NCBI GenBank assembly: GCA_030698645.1
Contig: JAUYMV010000050.1
Span: 1-8,432, forward strand
Origin: Mesorhizobium sp.
GTDB taxonomy: Bacteria > Pseudomonadota > Alphaproteobacteria > Rhizobiales > Rhizobiaceae
Reading direction: 5' to 3'
Length of the DNA: 8,432 bases
Shown here: positions 1 to 5,724 of the stretch, piece after piece
Layout of the letters: each line of letters starts with the position of its first letter
How positions within the stretch are numbered: position 1 is the stretch's first letter
Notes under the pieces: generated by a model
What the model was told of the DNA's origin: nothing
Databases searched by the model: none
What the model saw: only the letters and a program-made list of their open reading frames with translations
Program-made: the position numbers and the translations under genes

Positions 1-405
1 GTCGATGCCTCGCTCGATTTCTTCTGCAACAAGTTCGGCATGAAGGAAGTCCGCCGCCACGAGAGCAAGGAGGGACGCTTCACGCTGATCTTCCTGGCCG
101 CCTCCGAGGACGAGAGGTCGGGCATCGACGTCAAGGCGCCGTTGCTGGAACTGACCTACAACTGGGACCCGGAGGAGTACAAGGGCGGTCGCAATTTCGG
201 CCACCTCGCCTACGAGGTCGACGACATATACGCGACCTGCCAGTCGCTGATGGACAAGGGCGTCACCATCAACCGCCCTCCCCGCGACGGCAACATGGCC
301 TTCATCAAGTCGCCCGACGGCATCTCGATCGAACTGCTGCAGAAAGGCCCGGCGCTGCCGAAGGCCGAACCGTGGGCATCGATGTCGAATACGGGAAGCT
401 GGTAG
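1..405 (+). CDS. gloA: Glyoxalase I (lactoylglutathione lyase), 3' part
   Basis: Open from the first base in frame 1, so the N-terminus lies outside the window; 134 codons and a TAG stop are visible. Glyoxalase I isomerises the hemithioacetal of methylglyoxal and glutathione to S-lactoylglutathione in the cytoplasm, the first step of methylglyoxal detoxification. The fragment shows the vicinal-oxygen-chelate fold pattern of the family: an early LDFFCNKFGM segment, LLELTYNW with the metal-ligand Glu codon at 148-150, FGHLAYEVDDI with the metal-ligand His codon at 202-204, and a late GISIELLQK with the last ligand/catalytic Glu codon at 331-333. The first His ligand, expected within the first residues, is missing because of the window edge. 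Family members are about 130-150 residues, so only roughly the first dozen residues are lost. The tail PKAEPWASMSNTGSW is a short extension. The family is clear; the substrate is inferred from it. Confidence 0.93.
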   Translation, partial: VDASLDFFCNKFGMKEVRRHESKEGRFTLIFLAASEDERSGIDVKAPLLELTYNWDPEEYKGGRNFGHLAYEVDDIYATCQSLMDKGVTINRPPRDGNMAFIKSPDGISIELLQKGPALPKAEPWASMSNTGSW

Positions 406-456
406 CGCCTCACCCCGATCCGGTGGGTGGCGCCGAAGGATGCAAGGACATATGCC

Positions 457-471
457 GCCGGCCTCGCCGGC
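457..471 (+). other. GC-rich hairpin downstream of gloA
   Basis: GCCGGC at 457-462 and GCCGGC at 466-471 form a perfect 6-bp stem with a CTC loop, about 50 bases after the gloA stop. There is no T-run behind it, so it is not a canonical intrinsic terminator. It may still be an RNA 3'-end structure for gloA or simply a chance product of high GC. The rest of the 406-607 gap shows no ORF or RNA gene I can support, and I could not identify a convincing pccB promoter in it. Confidence 0.2.
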
Positions 472-607
472 GCACCCCGCGCACCAGTGCCAATCCGCCG
501 GCTGGGTTGGTTTGCCTCACACTCCTTCGCGCCGACGAACCGTTTGCGTCCTCGCGGCCGCGTGATATCAGGCACCCAAAGGCTGCCTGCCGCGGGGGAT
601 TGTCACC

Positions 608-2140
608 ATGAAGGATGTGCTCGTCGAACTCGAACGCCGGCGCGAGGCGGCCCGCCAGGGCGGCGGCAGCGCCCGTATCGACGCGCAGCACGCGCGCGGC
701 AAGCTGACGGCGCGCGAGCGCATCGAGATCTTCCTGGACGAAGGCTCCTTCGAGGAGTTCGACATGTTCGTCGAACACCGCTCGACCGATTTCGGCATGG
801 AAAAGACCAAGGTCGCCGGCGACGGCGTCGTCACCGGCTGGGGCACCGTCAACGGGCGCACCGTCTTCCTCTTCGCCAAGGATTTCACCGTCTTCGGCGG
901 CTCGCTCTCCGAGGCGCATGCCGAGAAGGTGATGAAGGTGCAGGACATGGCGCTGCGCAATCGCGCGCCGATCATCGGCCTCTACGACGCCGGCGGCGCG
1001 CGCATCCAGGAGGGCGTCGCGGCACTCGGCGGCTATGCCGAGATCTTCCAGCGCAATGTGCTGGCGTCGGGCGTCATCCCGCAGATCTCCGTCATCATGG
1101 GTCCCTGCGCCGGGGGCGACGTCTATTCGCCCGCGATGACCGACTTCATCTTCATGGTGCGCGACACGTCCTACATGTTCGTCACCGGCCCGGAAGTGGT
1201 GAAGACCGTGACCAACGAAGTGGTGACGTCCGAGCAGCTCGGCGGCGCCTCGGTGCACACGACCAAGTCGTCGATCGCCGACGGCGCCTATGACAACGAT
1301 GTCGAGGCGCTCTTGCAGATGCGCCGCCTGATCGATTTCCTGCCGCAGTCGAACACCAGCGACGTGCCGGAGATCGAGTGCTTTCAATCCGTCAGCGACG
1401 CGGACATGTCGCTCGACCGGCTGATCCCCGACAATGCCAACAAGCCCTACGACATCAAGGAGCTGATCCTGAAGACCTGCGACGAGGGCGACTTCTTCGA
1501 GATCCAGGCGGCCTTCGCGAAGAACATCGTCACCGGCTTCGGCCGCGTCGACGGACGCACCGTCGGCTTCGTCGCCAACCAGCCGATGGTGCTGGCCGGC
1601 GTGCTCGACTCGGACGCCAGCCGCAAGGCGGCGCGCTTCATCCGCTTCTGCGACTGTTTCAACATTCCGCTCGTCACCTTCGTCGACGTGCCGGGCTTCC
1701 TGCCGGGCACGGCGCAGGAATATGGCGGGCTCATCAAGCATGGCGCGAAGCTGCTCTTCGCCTACGCCGAAGCGACGGTTCCCAAGATCACCATCATCAC
1801 GCGCAAAGCCTATGGCGGCGCCTATGACGTCATGGCGTCGAAGCACCTGCGCGGCGACATGAACTATGCCTGGCCGACGGCGCAGATCGCGGTGATGGGC
1901 GCCAGAGGCGCGGTCGAGATCATCTACCGCAAGGACATCGGCGACGCCGAGAAGATCGCGGCACACACCAAGGGCTACGAGGACCGCTTCCTGTCGCCCT
2001 TCGTGGCGGCCGAACGCGGCTATGTCGACGAGGTGATCATGCCGCATTCGACGCGCCGCCGGGTGGCGCGGTCGCTCAAGATGCTGCGCAACAAGGATCT
2101 GGAGAATCCCTGGAAGAAGCACGACAACATTCCGTTGTAG
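608..2140 (+). CDS. pccB: Propionyl-CoA carboxylase beta subunit (carboxyltransferase)
   Basis: A 510-residue acyl-CoA carboxyltransferase, full length for the PccB family. It transfers the carboxyl group from biotin (carried by the alpha subunit PccA) to propionyl-CoA, giving methylmalonyl-CoA, in a cytoplasmic alpha6-beta6 type complex. [11 protein letters not shown] near residue 34 is the usual family start. The N-terminal crotonase-like half carries the oxyanion-hole stretch [10 protein letters not shown] from D127. The C-terminal half has [16 protein letters not shown] and [16 protein letters not shown]407 in AYDVM is the position that in characterised PccB-type enzymes distinguishes propionyl-CoA preference from longer substrates (established knowledge). 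The ATG at 608 has a purine-rich GGGGGA site at 594-599, eight bases upstream. The stop codon directly abuts the next small gene, suggesting an operon. pccA is not in the window. A related acyl-CoA carboxylase (methylcrotonyl or acetyl) is less likely given D407 and the overall sequence. Confidence 0.94.
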   Translation: MKDVLVELERRREAARQGGGSARIDAQHARGKLTARERIEIFLDEGSFEEFDMFVEHRSTDFGMEKTKVAGDGVVTGWGTVNGRTVFLFAKDFTVFGGSLSEAHAEKVMKVQDMALRNRAPIIGLYDAGGARIQEGVAALGGYAEIFQRNVLASGVIPQISVIMGPCAGGDVYSPAMTDFIFMVRDTSYMFVTGPEVVKTVTNEVVTSEQLGGASVHTTKSSIADGAYDNDVEALLQMRRLIDFLPQSNTSDVPEIECFQSVSDADMSLDRLIPDNANKPYDIKELILKTCDEGDFFEIQAAFAKNIVTGFGRVDGRTVGFVANQPMVLAGVLDSDASRKAARFIRFCDCFNIPLVTFVDVPGFLPGTAQEYGGLIKHGAKLLFAYAEATVPKITIITRKAYGGAYDVMASKHLRGDMNYAWPTAQIAVMGARGAVEIIYRKDIGDAEKIAAHTKGYEDRFLSPFVAAERGYVDEVIMPHSTRRRVARSLKMLRNKDLENPWKKHDNIPL

Positions 2141-2425
2141 GTGATGGACCCGTATATAGACGAGGCAGACGCATTACACATCTTCCGGGTTGCGCCCGGT
2201 CATGTTCAGGACACACCCGAACATCGCCGTCTGCTACTCGACATGGTCCGTCCGGAGAATGCACTCGGCCACGACAGGTTCGGGAATTCGTGGTATGCGG
2301 GACTGCTTGACGATGGACGCCAAGTCTGGGTTCAGGCGCGCGGAAGCCGTATCAGAAACGGCGGCATCAATGCCACGCCGCGCACGTTCCACCCACTTAC
2401 GGGCCTATCGGGACGGGAGAGATGA
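2141..2425 (+). CDS. Small predicted RNase toxin, BECR/CDI polymorphic-toxin C-terminal type
   Basis: A 94-residue protein (93 from ATG 2144) with no signal peptide and no membrane segment. Its pattern resembles, from memory, the C-terminal toxin domains of Rhs/CdiA-type polymorphic toxins predicted to have the barnase-EndoU-colicin-RelE fold: LHIFR with H13, GH at 20-21, DTPEHRRLL at 24-32, LGHDRFGNSWY at 42-52, LDDGRQVWVQ at 56-65, then IRNGGINATPRTF at 71-83 and a TGL ending. H13, H21, N73 and N77 are candidate active-site residues (inference). The gene is a bare toxin domain with no secretion module. GTG 2141 follows the pccB TAG without a gap and no clear ribosome site precedes it, so reinitiation after pccB is plausible. 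The stop overlaps the next gene by four bases. Codons such as ATA (2156), TTA (2174), CTA and AGA contrast with pccB and suggest transfer. It could instead be an inactive or repurposed relative; activity is not shown by sequence. Confidence 0.62.
   Translation: MMDPYIDEADALHIFRVAPGHVQDTPEHRRLLLDMVRPENALGHDRFGNSWYAGLLDDGRQVWVQARGSRIRNGGINATPRTFHPLTGLSGRER
2415..2419 (+). promoter_or_regulatory. Ribosome binding site for the immunity-like gene
   Basis: GGGAG lies inside the last codons of the toxin-like gene. It is two bases from ATG 2422 but eight bases from the in-frame ATG 2428. The spacing favours 2428 as the main start, giving a 77-residue protein. The ATGA overlap at 2422-2425 favours coupled initiation at 2422. 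Either choice keeps the same reading frame. Confidence 0.5.
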
Positions 2426-2661
2426 AAATGGTTCGCAAGAACGATCCTGTGGGCATAACGCAGGAGCAGGCGTATCGCGCAATGCTGCGCTTTCTCGAAA
2501 TGCAGTTCGACCGGACTCACTCCGACGAACTCGGCACGCTGCTCGGCTCAGCCAGCCTGCTCGAGGACGGCAAGCCTGCCGATCCGGCACTCGAGGCCGA
2601 CTGGCGCGCCTGCGTCGTTTCGGTGCTGGCCAGCGATAGCGCCGCCCAGGCTGCGGAGTGA
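2422..2661 (+). CDS. Predicted immunity protein partner of the upstream toxin-like gene
   Basis: A 79-residue acidic protein, probably cytoplasmic and alpha-helical. The pattern ITQEQAYRAMLRFLEMQF (from residue 12), then THSDELGTLLGS, LLEDGKPADPALEADW (W61), resembles small proteins I recall from next to CDI/Rhs-type toxin domains: a helical opening of the form T-x-E-x-A-(Y/F)-x-A-M-x-x-F-L, an SD-(D/E)-(I/L)-G-x-LL motif and a DG-x-x-ADPA-x-x-x-DW motif. Expected role: bind and neutralise the cognate toxin in the cytoplasm. Its order (toxin first, immunity second) and the four-base overlap with the toxin stop are the arrangement seen in polymorphic toxin loci. The start is either ATG 2422 or ATG 2428; the latter has better ribosome-site spacing. 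Function is inferred from family resemblance and context. A small unrelated regulator is the alternative. Confidence 0.62.
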   Translation: MKMVRKNDPVGITQEQAYRAMLRFLEMQFDRTHSDELGTLLGSASLLEDGKPADPALEADWRACVVSVLASDSAAQAAE

Positions 2662-2762
2662 TCAAGGGGTCGCGCCTACGCGCCGATAGCATTAGGCTCG
2701 TGGAAGCGTGAGATGCCAAAAAGTCCCGCTGATATCGCATAACTGTGGACCCGTTGCTTGCG

Positions 2763-2790
2763 CTTGCCGCCACAATCATTCCTCCTATAT
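2763..2790 (+). promoter_or_regulatory. Candidate sigma-70 type promoter for the LysM gene
   Basis: CTTGCC at 2763-2768 and CTATAT at 2785-2790 are separated by 16 bases, close to the CTTGAC-N17-CTATAT pattern of rhizobial housekeeping promoters. The region is also locally more AT-rich. Transcription would start near 2797 and leave an untranslated leader of about 120 bases before ATG 2917. The leader contains a short GCCC/GGGC hairpin (2884-2894) just ahead of the ribosome site. Nothing else is evident in the 2662-2916 gap. Confidence 0.45.
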
Positions 2791-2916
2791 TGACGTTGCC
2801 CCGTGCAGATCGCGCTGCCAACTCTGGACACACCACCATTTCTCGGCAATTCTACTCTCGGGGCTTGTCACGCTGTCCCGCGCGCCCGTCGGGCAGTGGG
2901 CAAGGGAGGATGTGCC

Positions 2917-3420
2917 ATGCCCACGATCATCCGCAATCAGATCCAGCAACCGCAGCCTTTCGACCTCGTCGGCGACCCAGTGCTGATCGCCGGCGTCGGC
3001 CAGGGTTTCGAGGCGACGCTCAACTGGCGCGTCCATGACGGCCATGACGAGCGGACCGGCTTCTTCAATGTCGGCGGCGGCACCGGAGAGCACGGCCAGT
3101 TCCAGATCCAGGCGGCGATCGGCCACGCCGCGTTCCAGCTCGACCGGCTGTTCGTGGAAGTCTACGAGGAAAGCGCCGCCGACGGCTCCGAGGTCAACAA
3201 GGTGATCGTGCCGGTCATCTACGGTCCGCGCATCGTGCCCGGCTACATCGGCTTCCGGCTGCATCGCGTCGCGGCGGGCGACACGTTGTCGAAGATCGCG
3301 ATCGAGAATTACGGTCAGGCCAACCTGTTTCCGCGAATCCAGCGGGCCAATCCGCAACTGATCAGCAATCCGAACCAGATTTTCGTCGGCCAGGAGCTGA
3401 AAGTGCCGATCGGGGCGTGA
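2917..3420 (+). CDS. Gmad2 immunoglobulin-like domain plus LysM domain protein
   Basis: A 167-residue protein with two domains. Residues about 7-101 match the Gmad2 immunoglobulin-like beta-sandwich pattern (IQQPQPFDLVGDPVLIAGVG, then FEATLNWRVHD and a later GQFQIQAAI). Residues about 113-164 form one LysM repeat (FRLHRVAAGDTLSKIAIENYG to IFVGQELKVP), a module that binds N-acetylglucosamine glycans such as peptidoglycan. The start is ATG 2917, six bases after a strong AAGGGAGGA ribosome site (2902-2910). A longer reading frame from GTG 2803 exists, but it lacks a ribosome site and its extra residues look non-coding. No signal peptide is visible with either start, which is odd for a wall-binding domain: the protein may be cytoplasmic, exported without a classical signal, or used as a cytosolic scaffold. 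Exact role unknown. It appears to be a single-gene unit between a plausible promoter and a strong terminator. Confidence 0.82.
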   Translation: MPTIIRNQIQQPQPFDLVGDPVLIAGVGQGFEATLNWRVHDGHDERTGFFNVGGGTGEHGQFQIQAAIGHAAFQLDRLFVEVYEESAADGSEVNKVIVPVIYGPRIVPGYIGFRLHRVAAGDTLSKIAIENYGQANLFPRIQRANPQLISNPNQIFVGQELKVPIGA

Positions 3421-3457
3421 CGGCACCGACGCTCTGCTGCAATACTGGCGCTCTCCG

Positions 3458-3482
3458 CCCCGCCGAACCGCGGCGGGGTTTT
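3458..3482 (+). terminator. Intrinsic terminator after the LysM gene
   Basis: CCCCGCCG (3458-3465) pairs perfectly with CGGCGGGG (3471-3478), giving an 8-bp GC stem with a 5-base AACCG loop, directly followed by TTTT (3479-3482). It lies 38 bases after the LysM stop codon and 25 bases before the next start codon, so it should end the LysM transcript. The T-run is short, so some read-through into the next small gene is possible. Confidence 0.8.
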
Positions 3483-3507
3483 GCGCTTCAGAAGCGAGGA
3501 GACCGCA

Positions 3508-3690
3508 ATGGACCGTCTGCCCGAAAATGCCAGCGTCACCGTCGACAGGCGCGACGGAGAGTGGATCGTCACCGTGACCGAAGGCGCCACAATCAAGAAG
3601 GAGACCTTCGCCAACGAGGAACGCGCCGCCGATTTCGCACATGGCGAGCGGCTTCGCCTCGGCATCGTGCCCCAGCAGGACGTGAGCTGA
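3508..3690 (+). CDS. Small uncharacterised protein (60 aa), DUF2188-like beta-hairpin pattern
   Basis: A 60-residue protein starting at ATG 3508 with a GAGGAGA ribosome site (3496-3502) five bases upstream. The in-frame TTG at 3481 lies in the terminator tail and is an unlikely start. Residues 9-34 alternate as beta strands (SVTVDRRDGEWIVTVTEG, then KKETFANEERA), followed by a short helix with AADFAHGERLRLGI. This strand-strand-helix layout, with an aromatic after GE and an E-x-A-A-DFA helix, is reminiscent of DUF2188-like small proteins, but I cannot claim membership. There is no signal peptide, membrane segment or catalytic motif. It is separated from the LysM gene by a terminator and converges on the desaturase gene. 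Function unknown. Confidence 0.7.
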   Translation: MDRLPENASVTVDRRDGEWIVTVTEGATIKKETFANEERAADFAHGERLRLGIVPQQDVS

Positions 3691-3739
3691 CGCTGTCCAA
3701 CGGTCGCGCGACGCCGGACCCGCAATACGAACCGGCCGC

Positions 3740-4711
3740 TCAGGGTGGCGTCGGGTTGGGATTTTCGGCGCGCGTCTGGAGCCTGCCGGCGGCGGCCAGG
3801 CGGTGCCTGTTCGGTTCTGCGATCTTGCTCGCGAGGCCCAGCGCCGCCAGAGCGCGCAGCGATAGATAGGTGACGTCGACTTCGTACCATAGATGGCCGT
3901 GGCGCGCCGAGCGCGGGTCGGCGTGGTGGTTGTTGTGCCAGCCCTCGCCATTTGTCAGCAGACCGACGACGATGTTGTTGCGGCTTTCCTCGTCTGTCTC
4001 GTAGTTGCGGTAGCCGAACATATGCGTCACCGAATTGACCGACCAGGTCAGGTGCCAGACCAGCACGGTGCGCACGAAGACGCCCCAGACCAGCACGCTG
4101 GCGCCGAATTGCAGGGCCTGCGGCCAGGCGCTGCCGGCGACGAGCGCGGCGGCGGTGCCGAGCGCGAAGAATACACCCCATGAGGCGATGATGGTGCCGA
4201 GATAGACAGCCGGGTTCTCCATGCGCCGGTAGAGCGGATCGCGCAGGATGTCCTTGGCGTAGCGCGGATAGATCTGGGTGCGCTCCATCTCGCTTGGTCG
4301 GACGAACAGCCAGCCCATATGCGCCCAGACGAAGTTGACGATCGGGCTATGCGGATCGGGATCCTCGTCGGCATGCTCGTGATGGCGGCGGTGCACGGCG
4401 ACCCAGCGCGCCGGCGTGTCCTGGAAGGACAGCACGGCGAGCAGCGCCAGCCCATGCTCCAGCCATTTCGGGCAGACGAAGCCGCGATGCGTCAGCAGCC
4501 GGTGGTAGCAGAGATTGATGCCGAGCGTGCCGAACACGTAGGAGCCGACAATGGCGAGGGTGACGCCGGTCCACGAGAAGAACCACGGGACGAAGGCCAG
4601 CAGGGCGACGAGATGGTAATAGCCGATGCCGACGACGTTCAGCCAGTCGATCCGGATCGGCTCGCGAACGGCCGCGCCGCGGAACGCGGCTTCGATTGGC
4701 TGCTGGTTCAT
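3740..4711 (-). CDS. Membrane fatty acid (acyl-CoA/acyl-lipid) desaturase
   Basis: A 323-residue integral membrane di-iron desaturase. It would introduce a double bond, probably delta-9, into fatty acyl chains at the inner membrane, using O2 and electrons from a ferredoxin- or cytochrome-type donor. The three histidine boxes of the family are present: HRLLTH at 70-75, HRRHHEH at 107-113 and HNNHH at 259-263. Additional conserved histidines lie at H220 and H230 within WHLTWSVNSVTH. Hydrophobic segments lie at about 30-60, 87-97, 171-192 and 203-220, matching the usual four-helix layout. The start is ATG 4711 with a GGGAGA ribosome site just upstream. The length is normal for bacterial OLE1/DesC-like enzymes, and the C-terminal tail is Pro/Asn rich. 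It is downstream of the J-like gene on the same strand with a gap of about 126 bases, so co-transcription is possible but not shown. Regiospecificity and substrate carrier cannot be read from the sequence. Confidence 0.93.
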   Translation of the reverse strand: MNQQPIEAAFRGAAVREPIRIDWLNVVGIGYYHLVALLAFVPWFFSWTGVTLAIVGSYVFGTLGINLCYHRLLTHRGFVCPKWLEHGLALLAVLSFQDTPARWVAVHRRHHEHADEDPDPHSPIVNFVWAHMGWLFVRPSEMERTQIYPRYAKDILRDPLYRRMENPAVYLGTIIASWGVFFALGTAAALVAGSAWPQALQFGASVLVWGVFVRTVLVWHLTWSVNSVTHMFGYRNYETDEESRNNIVVGLLTNGEGWHNNHHADPRSARHGHLWYEVDVTYLSLRALAALGLASKIAEPNRHRLAAAGRLQTRAENPNPTPP

Positions 4712-4837
4712 GCCGTCTCCCGGAGCCCGGCCGGGACGGCGACGAAAGTCGCGCGTGCTGTCGGCTGCTCATGGGTAAGCTAGGGCATGCCGCCGGTTAT
4801 GGCCAGCGGCGGGATGACGCATCGACGCGTCGCGCGA

Positions 4838-5293
4838 TCAGCGGTTCGCGGCAAACTTTGCAAATCGTCGCTTGGCGTCGTCGATCATCATGTTGACGAT
4901 CTGCATGCGCTGCAGCGCGCGGTCGCGAAGATCGGCCGCGACGCGGTCGGGATGGTTGGCGAAGGCGAAGTCGCGGCGAATACGGTCGAGTTCGGGGGGA
5001 GTCTCATGTCCCTTCAGGCCAAGCTCGGCTGAAACCTCCTCCGGATCGGTCGAGGGAAGAATCGCCATGAGCACCGACAGGTCCGGCGCAACGGAGAAGT
5101 CGCCGATGGCGGCAAACAGATACTCGGCCGCGGCCGCGGCATCGGTCTCGGCGCGGCCTGCGATGCTCTCCCCCTGTGCCTGGAGGAAATCGAAAGGGAT
5201 GCCGGGCCGCACGACAGGCTCGCGGTCGGCATCGGCCGCGGCGATCGCGTCGTCGAGCAAACTGGCAAAATCCCTGGTCGTGAACGCGCTCAT
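4838..5293 (-). CDS. Small protein with C-terminal J-domain-like region (HPD motif)
   Basis: A 151-residue protein with a C-terminal region resembling helices II-III of a DnaJ domain. ELDRIRRDFAFANHPDRV carries the HPD tripeptide at 114-116, followed by a basic/helical stretch ending DDAKRRFAKF. In J-proteins HPD stimulates the ATPase of Hsp70/DnaK (established knowledge). The N-terminal ~95 residues are acidic and alanine-rich with no zinc-finger or Gly/Phe region, so it would be a type III J-like co-chaperone. The J domain sits at the end of the protein rather than the start. ATG 5293 is preferred over GTG 5311 because a GAGGTG site lies six bases upstream of it. It sits alone between an untranslated gap (5294-5537) and the desaturase gene on the same strand. 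The client is unknown; the J-domain call rests mainly on HPD and its helical context. Confidence 0.75.
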   Translation of the reverse strand: MSAFTTRDFASLLDDAIAAADADREPVVRPGIPFDFLQAQGESIAGRAETDAAAAAEYLFAAIGDFSVAPDLSVLMAILPSTDPEEVSAELGLKGHETPPELDRIRRDFAFANHPDRVAADLRDRALQRMQIVNMMIDDAKRRFAKFAANR

Positions 5294-5494
5294 TCCAGTC
5301 ACCTCAGGCACTTAAGATGCCGTGCCGTCGAATCGTTCCCAACCTATTAAATGGCAATTAACAAGCCTCTACGCCAATACGGCGAATTTTAGCGGGCGGC
5401 GGGAATCTCGCATGCGCGCAAAGCCTTCCGGGGCGATACGCGACCCACATGGCAGCCATGCGGAATGCTGCACTGCAACAAAACCGCAATCTGC

Positions 5495-5501
5495 CTATAC
5501 T
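5495..5501 (+). promoter_or_regulatory. Candidate -10 element for the DUF1127 gene
   Basis: CTATACT at 5495-5501 matches a sigma-70 -10 box well. The best-placed -35 (CTGCAA at 5473-5478, 17-base spacing to TATACT) is weak. Transcription would start near 5508, giving a leader of about 30 bases before ATG 5538. The rest of the 5294-5537 gap holds an AT-rich patch at 5340-5395 but no gene or RNA I can support. Confidence 0.4.
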
Positions 5502-5537
5502 AGTGCTTCGGGAGGACGGAACCGGAGCCCTGCACCG

Positions 5538-5702
5538 ATGGCCTTTTTAACCGAACTCTTCTCTCGCCCGAGACCGAAGGAAGTGCTGCGCTATCGCGCC
5601 GCGCTGGCGATCCTGAATGCGATGAACAATGCGGACCGCGCCGATATCGGCGTCAAGCCGGCGGATTTCCCGCGCATCGCGCGCGAAATGTCGATGCGTT
5701 GA
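5538..5702 (+). CDS. DUF1127 mini-protein
   Basis: A 54-residue basic protein starting at ATG 5538, with GGAG at 5524-5527 ten bases upstream. An in-frame reading extends upstream to 5322, but that stretch looks non-coding and overlaps the promoter-like site. The sequence RYRAALAILNAMNNADRADIGVKPADFPRIAREM matches the DUF1127 pattern: a first helix with Y-R and L-x-x-(L/M)-(N/D), then the hallmark ADIG-(V/I/L) and a second amphipathic helix rich in Arg. DUF1127 proteins are abundant in alphaproteobacteria. In Agrobacterium and Rhodobacter, members affect RNA turnover and phosphate or carbon metabolism (established knowledge of the family). Its specific target here is unknown. It stands alone and converges with the DUF1993 gene, with only 22 bases between their stop codons. 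Family assignment is good; function is open. Confidence 0.82.
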   Translation: MAFLTELFSRPRPKEVLRYRAALAILNAMNNADRADIGVKPADFPRIAREMSMR

Positions 5703-5724
5703 AGCGCCGGCGGCCGCCCGCCTG

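Noticed and set aside
410..2122. A 570-codon open frame on the minus strand opposite pccB
   Set aside because: It is antisense to a full-length, clearly conserved PccB. Its translation is rich in His, Arg, Asp and Val with no family pattern, as expected of a shadow frame in GC-rich DNA.
2803..2916. Longer start (GTG 2803) for the LysM protein
   Set aside because: No ribosome site at 2803, and the extra residues are neither a signal peptide nor family-like. ATG 2917 has a very strong ribosome site.
3695..3719. Possible bidirectional terminator between the 60-residue gene and the desaturase
   Set aside because: GTCC/GGAC and the GTCGCGCGAC palindrome do not combine into a stable stem with a proper loop, and no T-run follows on either strand.
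2785..3951. A 388-codon minus-strand open frame across the LysM gene and the 60-residue gene
   Set aside because: It runs opposite two better-supported genes, crosses a strong terminator and overlaps the desaturase 3' end in another frame. No recognisable domain.
4726..4735. CCCGGCCGGG-like palindrome upstream of the desaturase start
   Set aside because: Short perfect GC palindromes are expected by chance at this composition, and it matches no operator I know.
5371..5390. CGCC/GGCG hairpin followed by AATTTT
   Set aside because: Only four pairs, not behind any gene end on the plus strand, and the T-run is interrupted.
5322..5537. Extended N-terminus of the DUF1127 protein
   Set aside because: The extension covers an AT-rich stretch and a promoter-like box and has no similarity to the family, whose members are about 45-75 residues.
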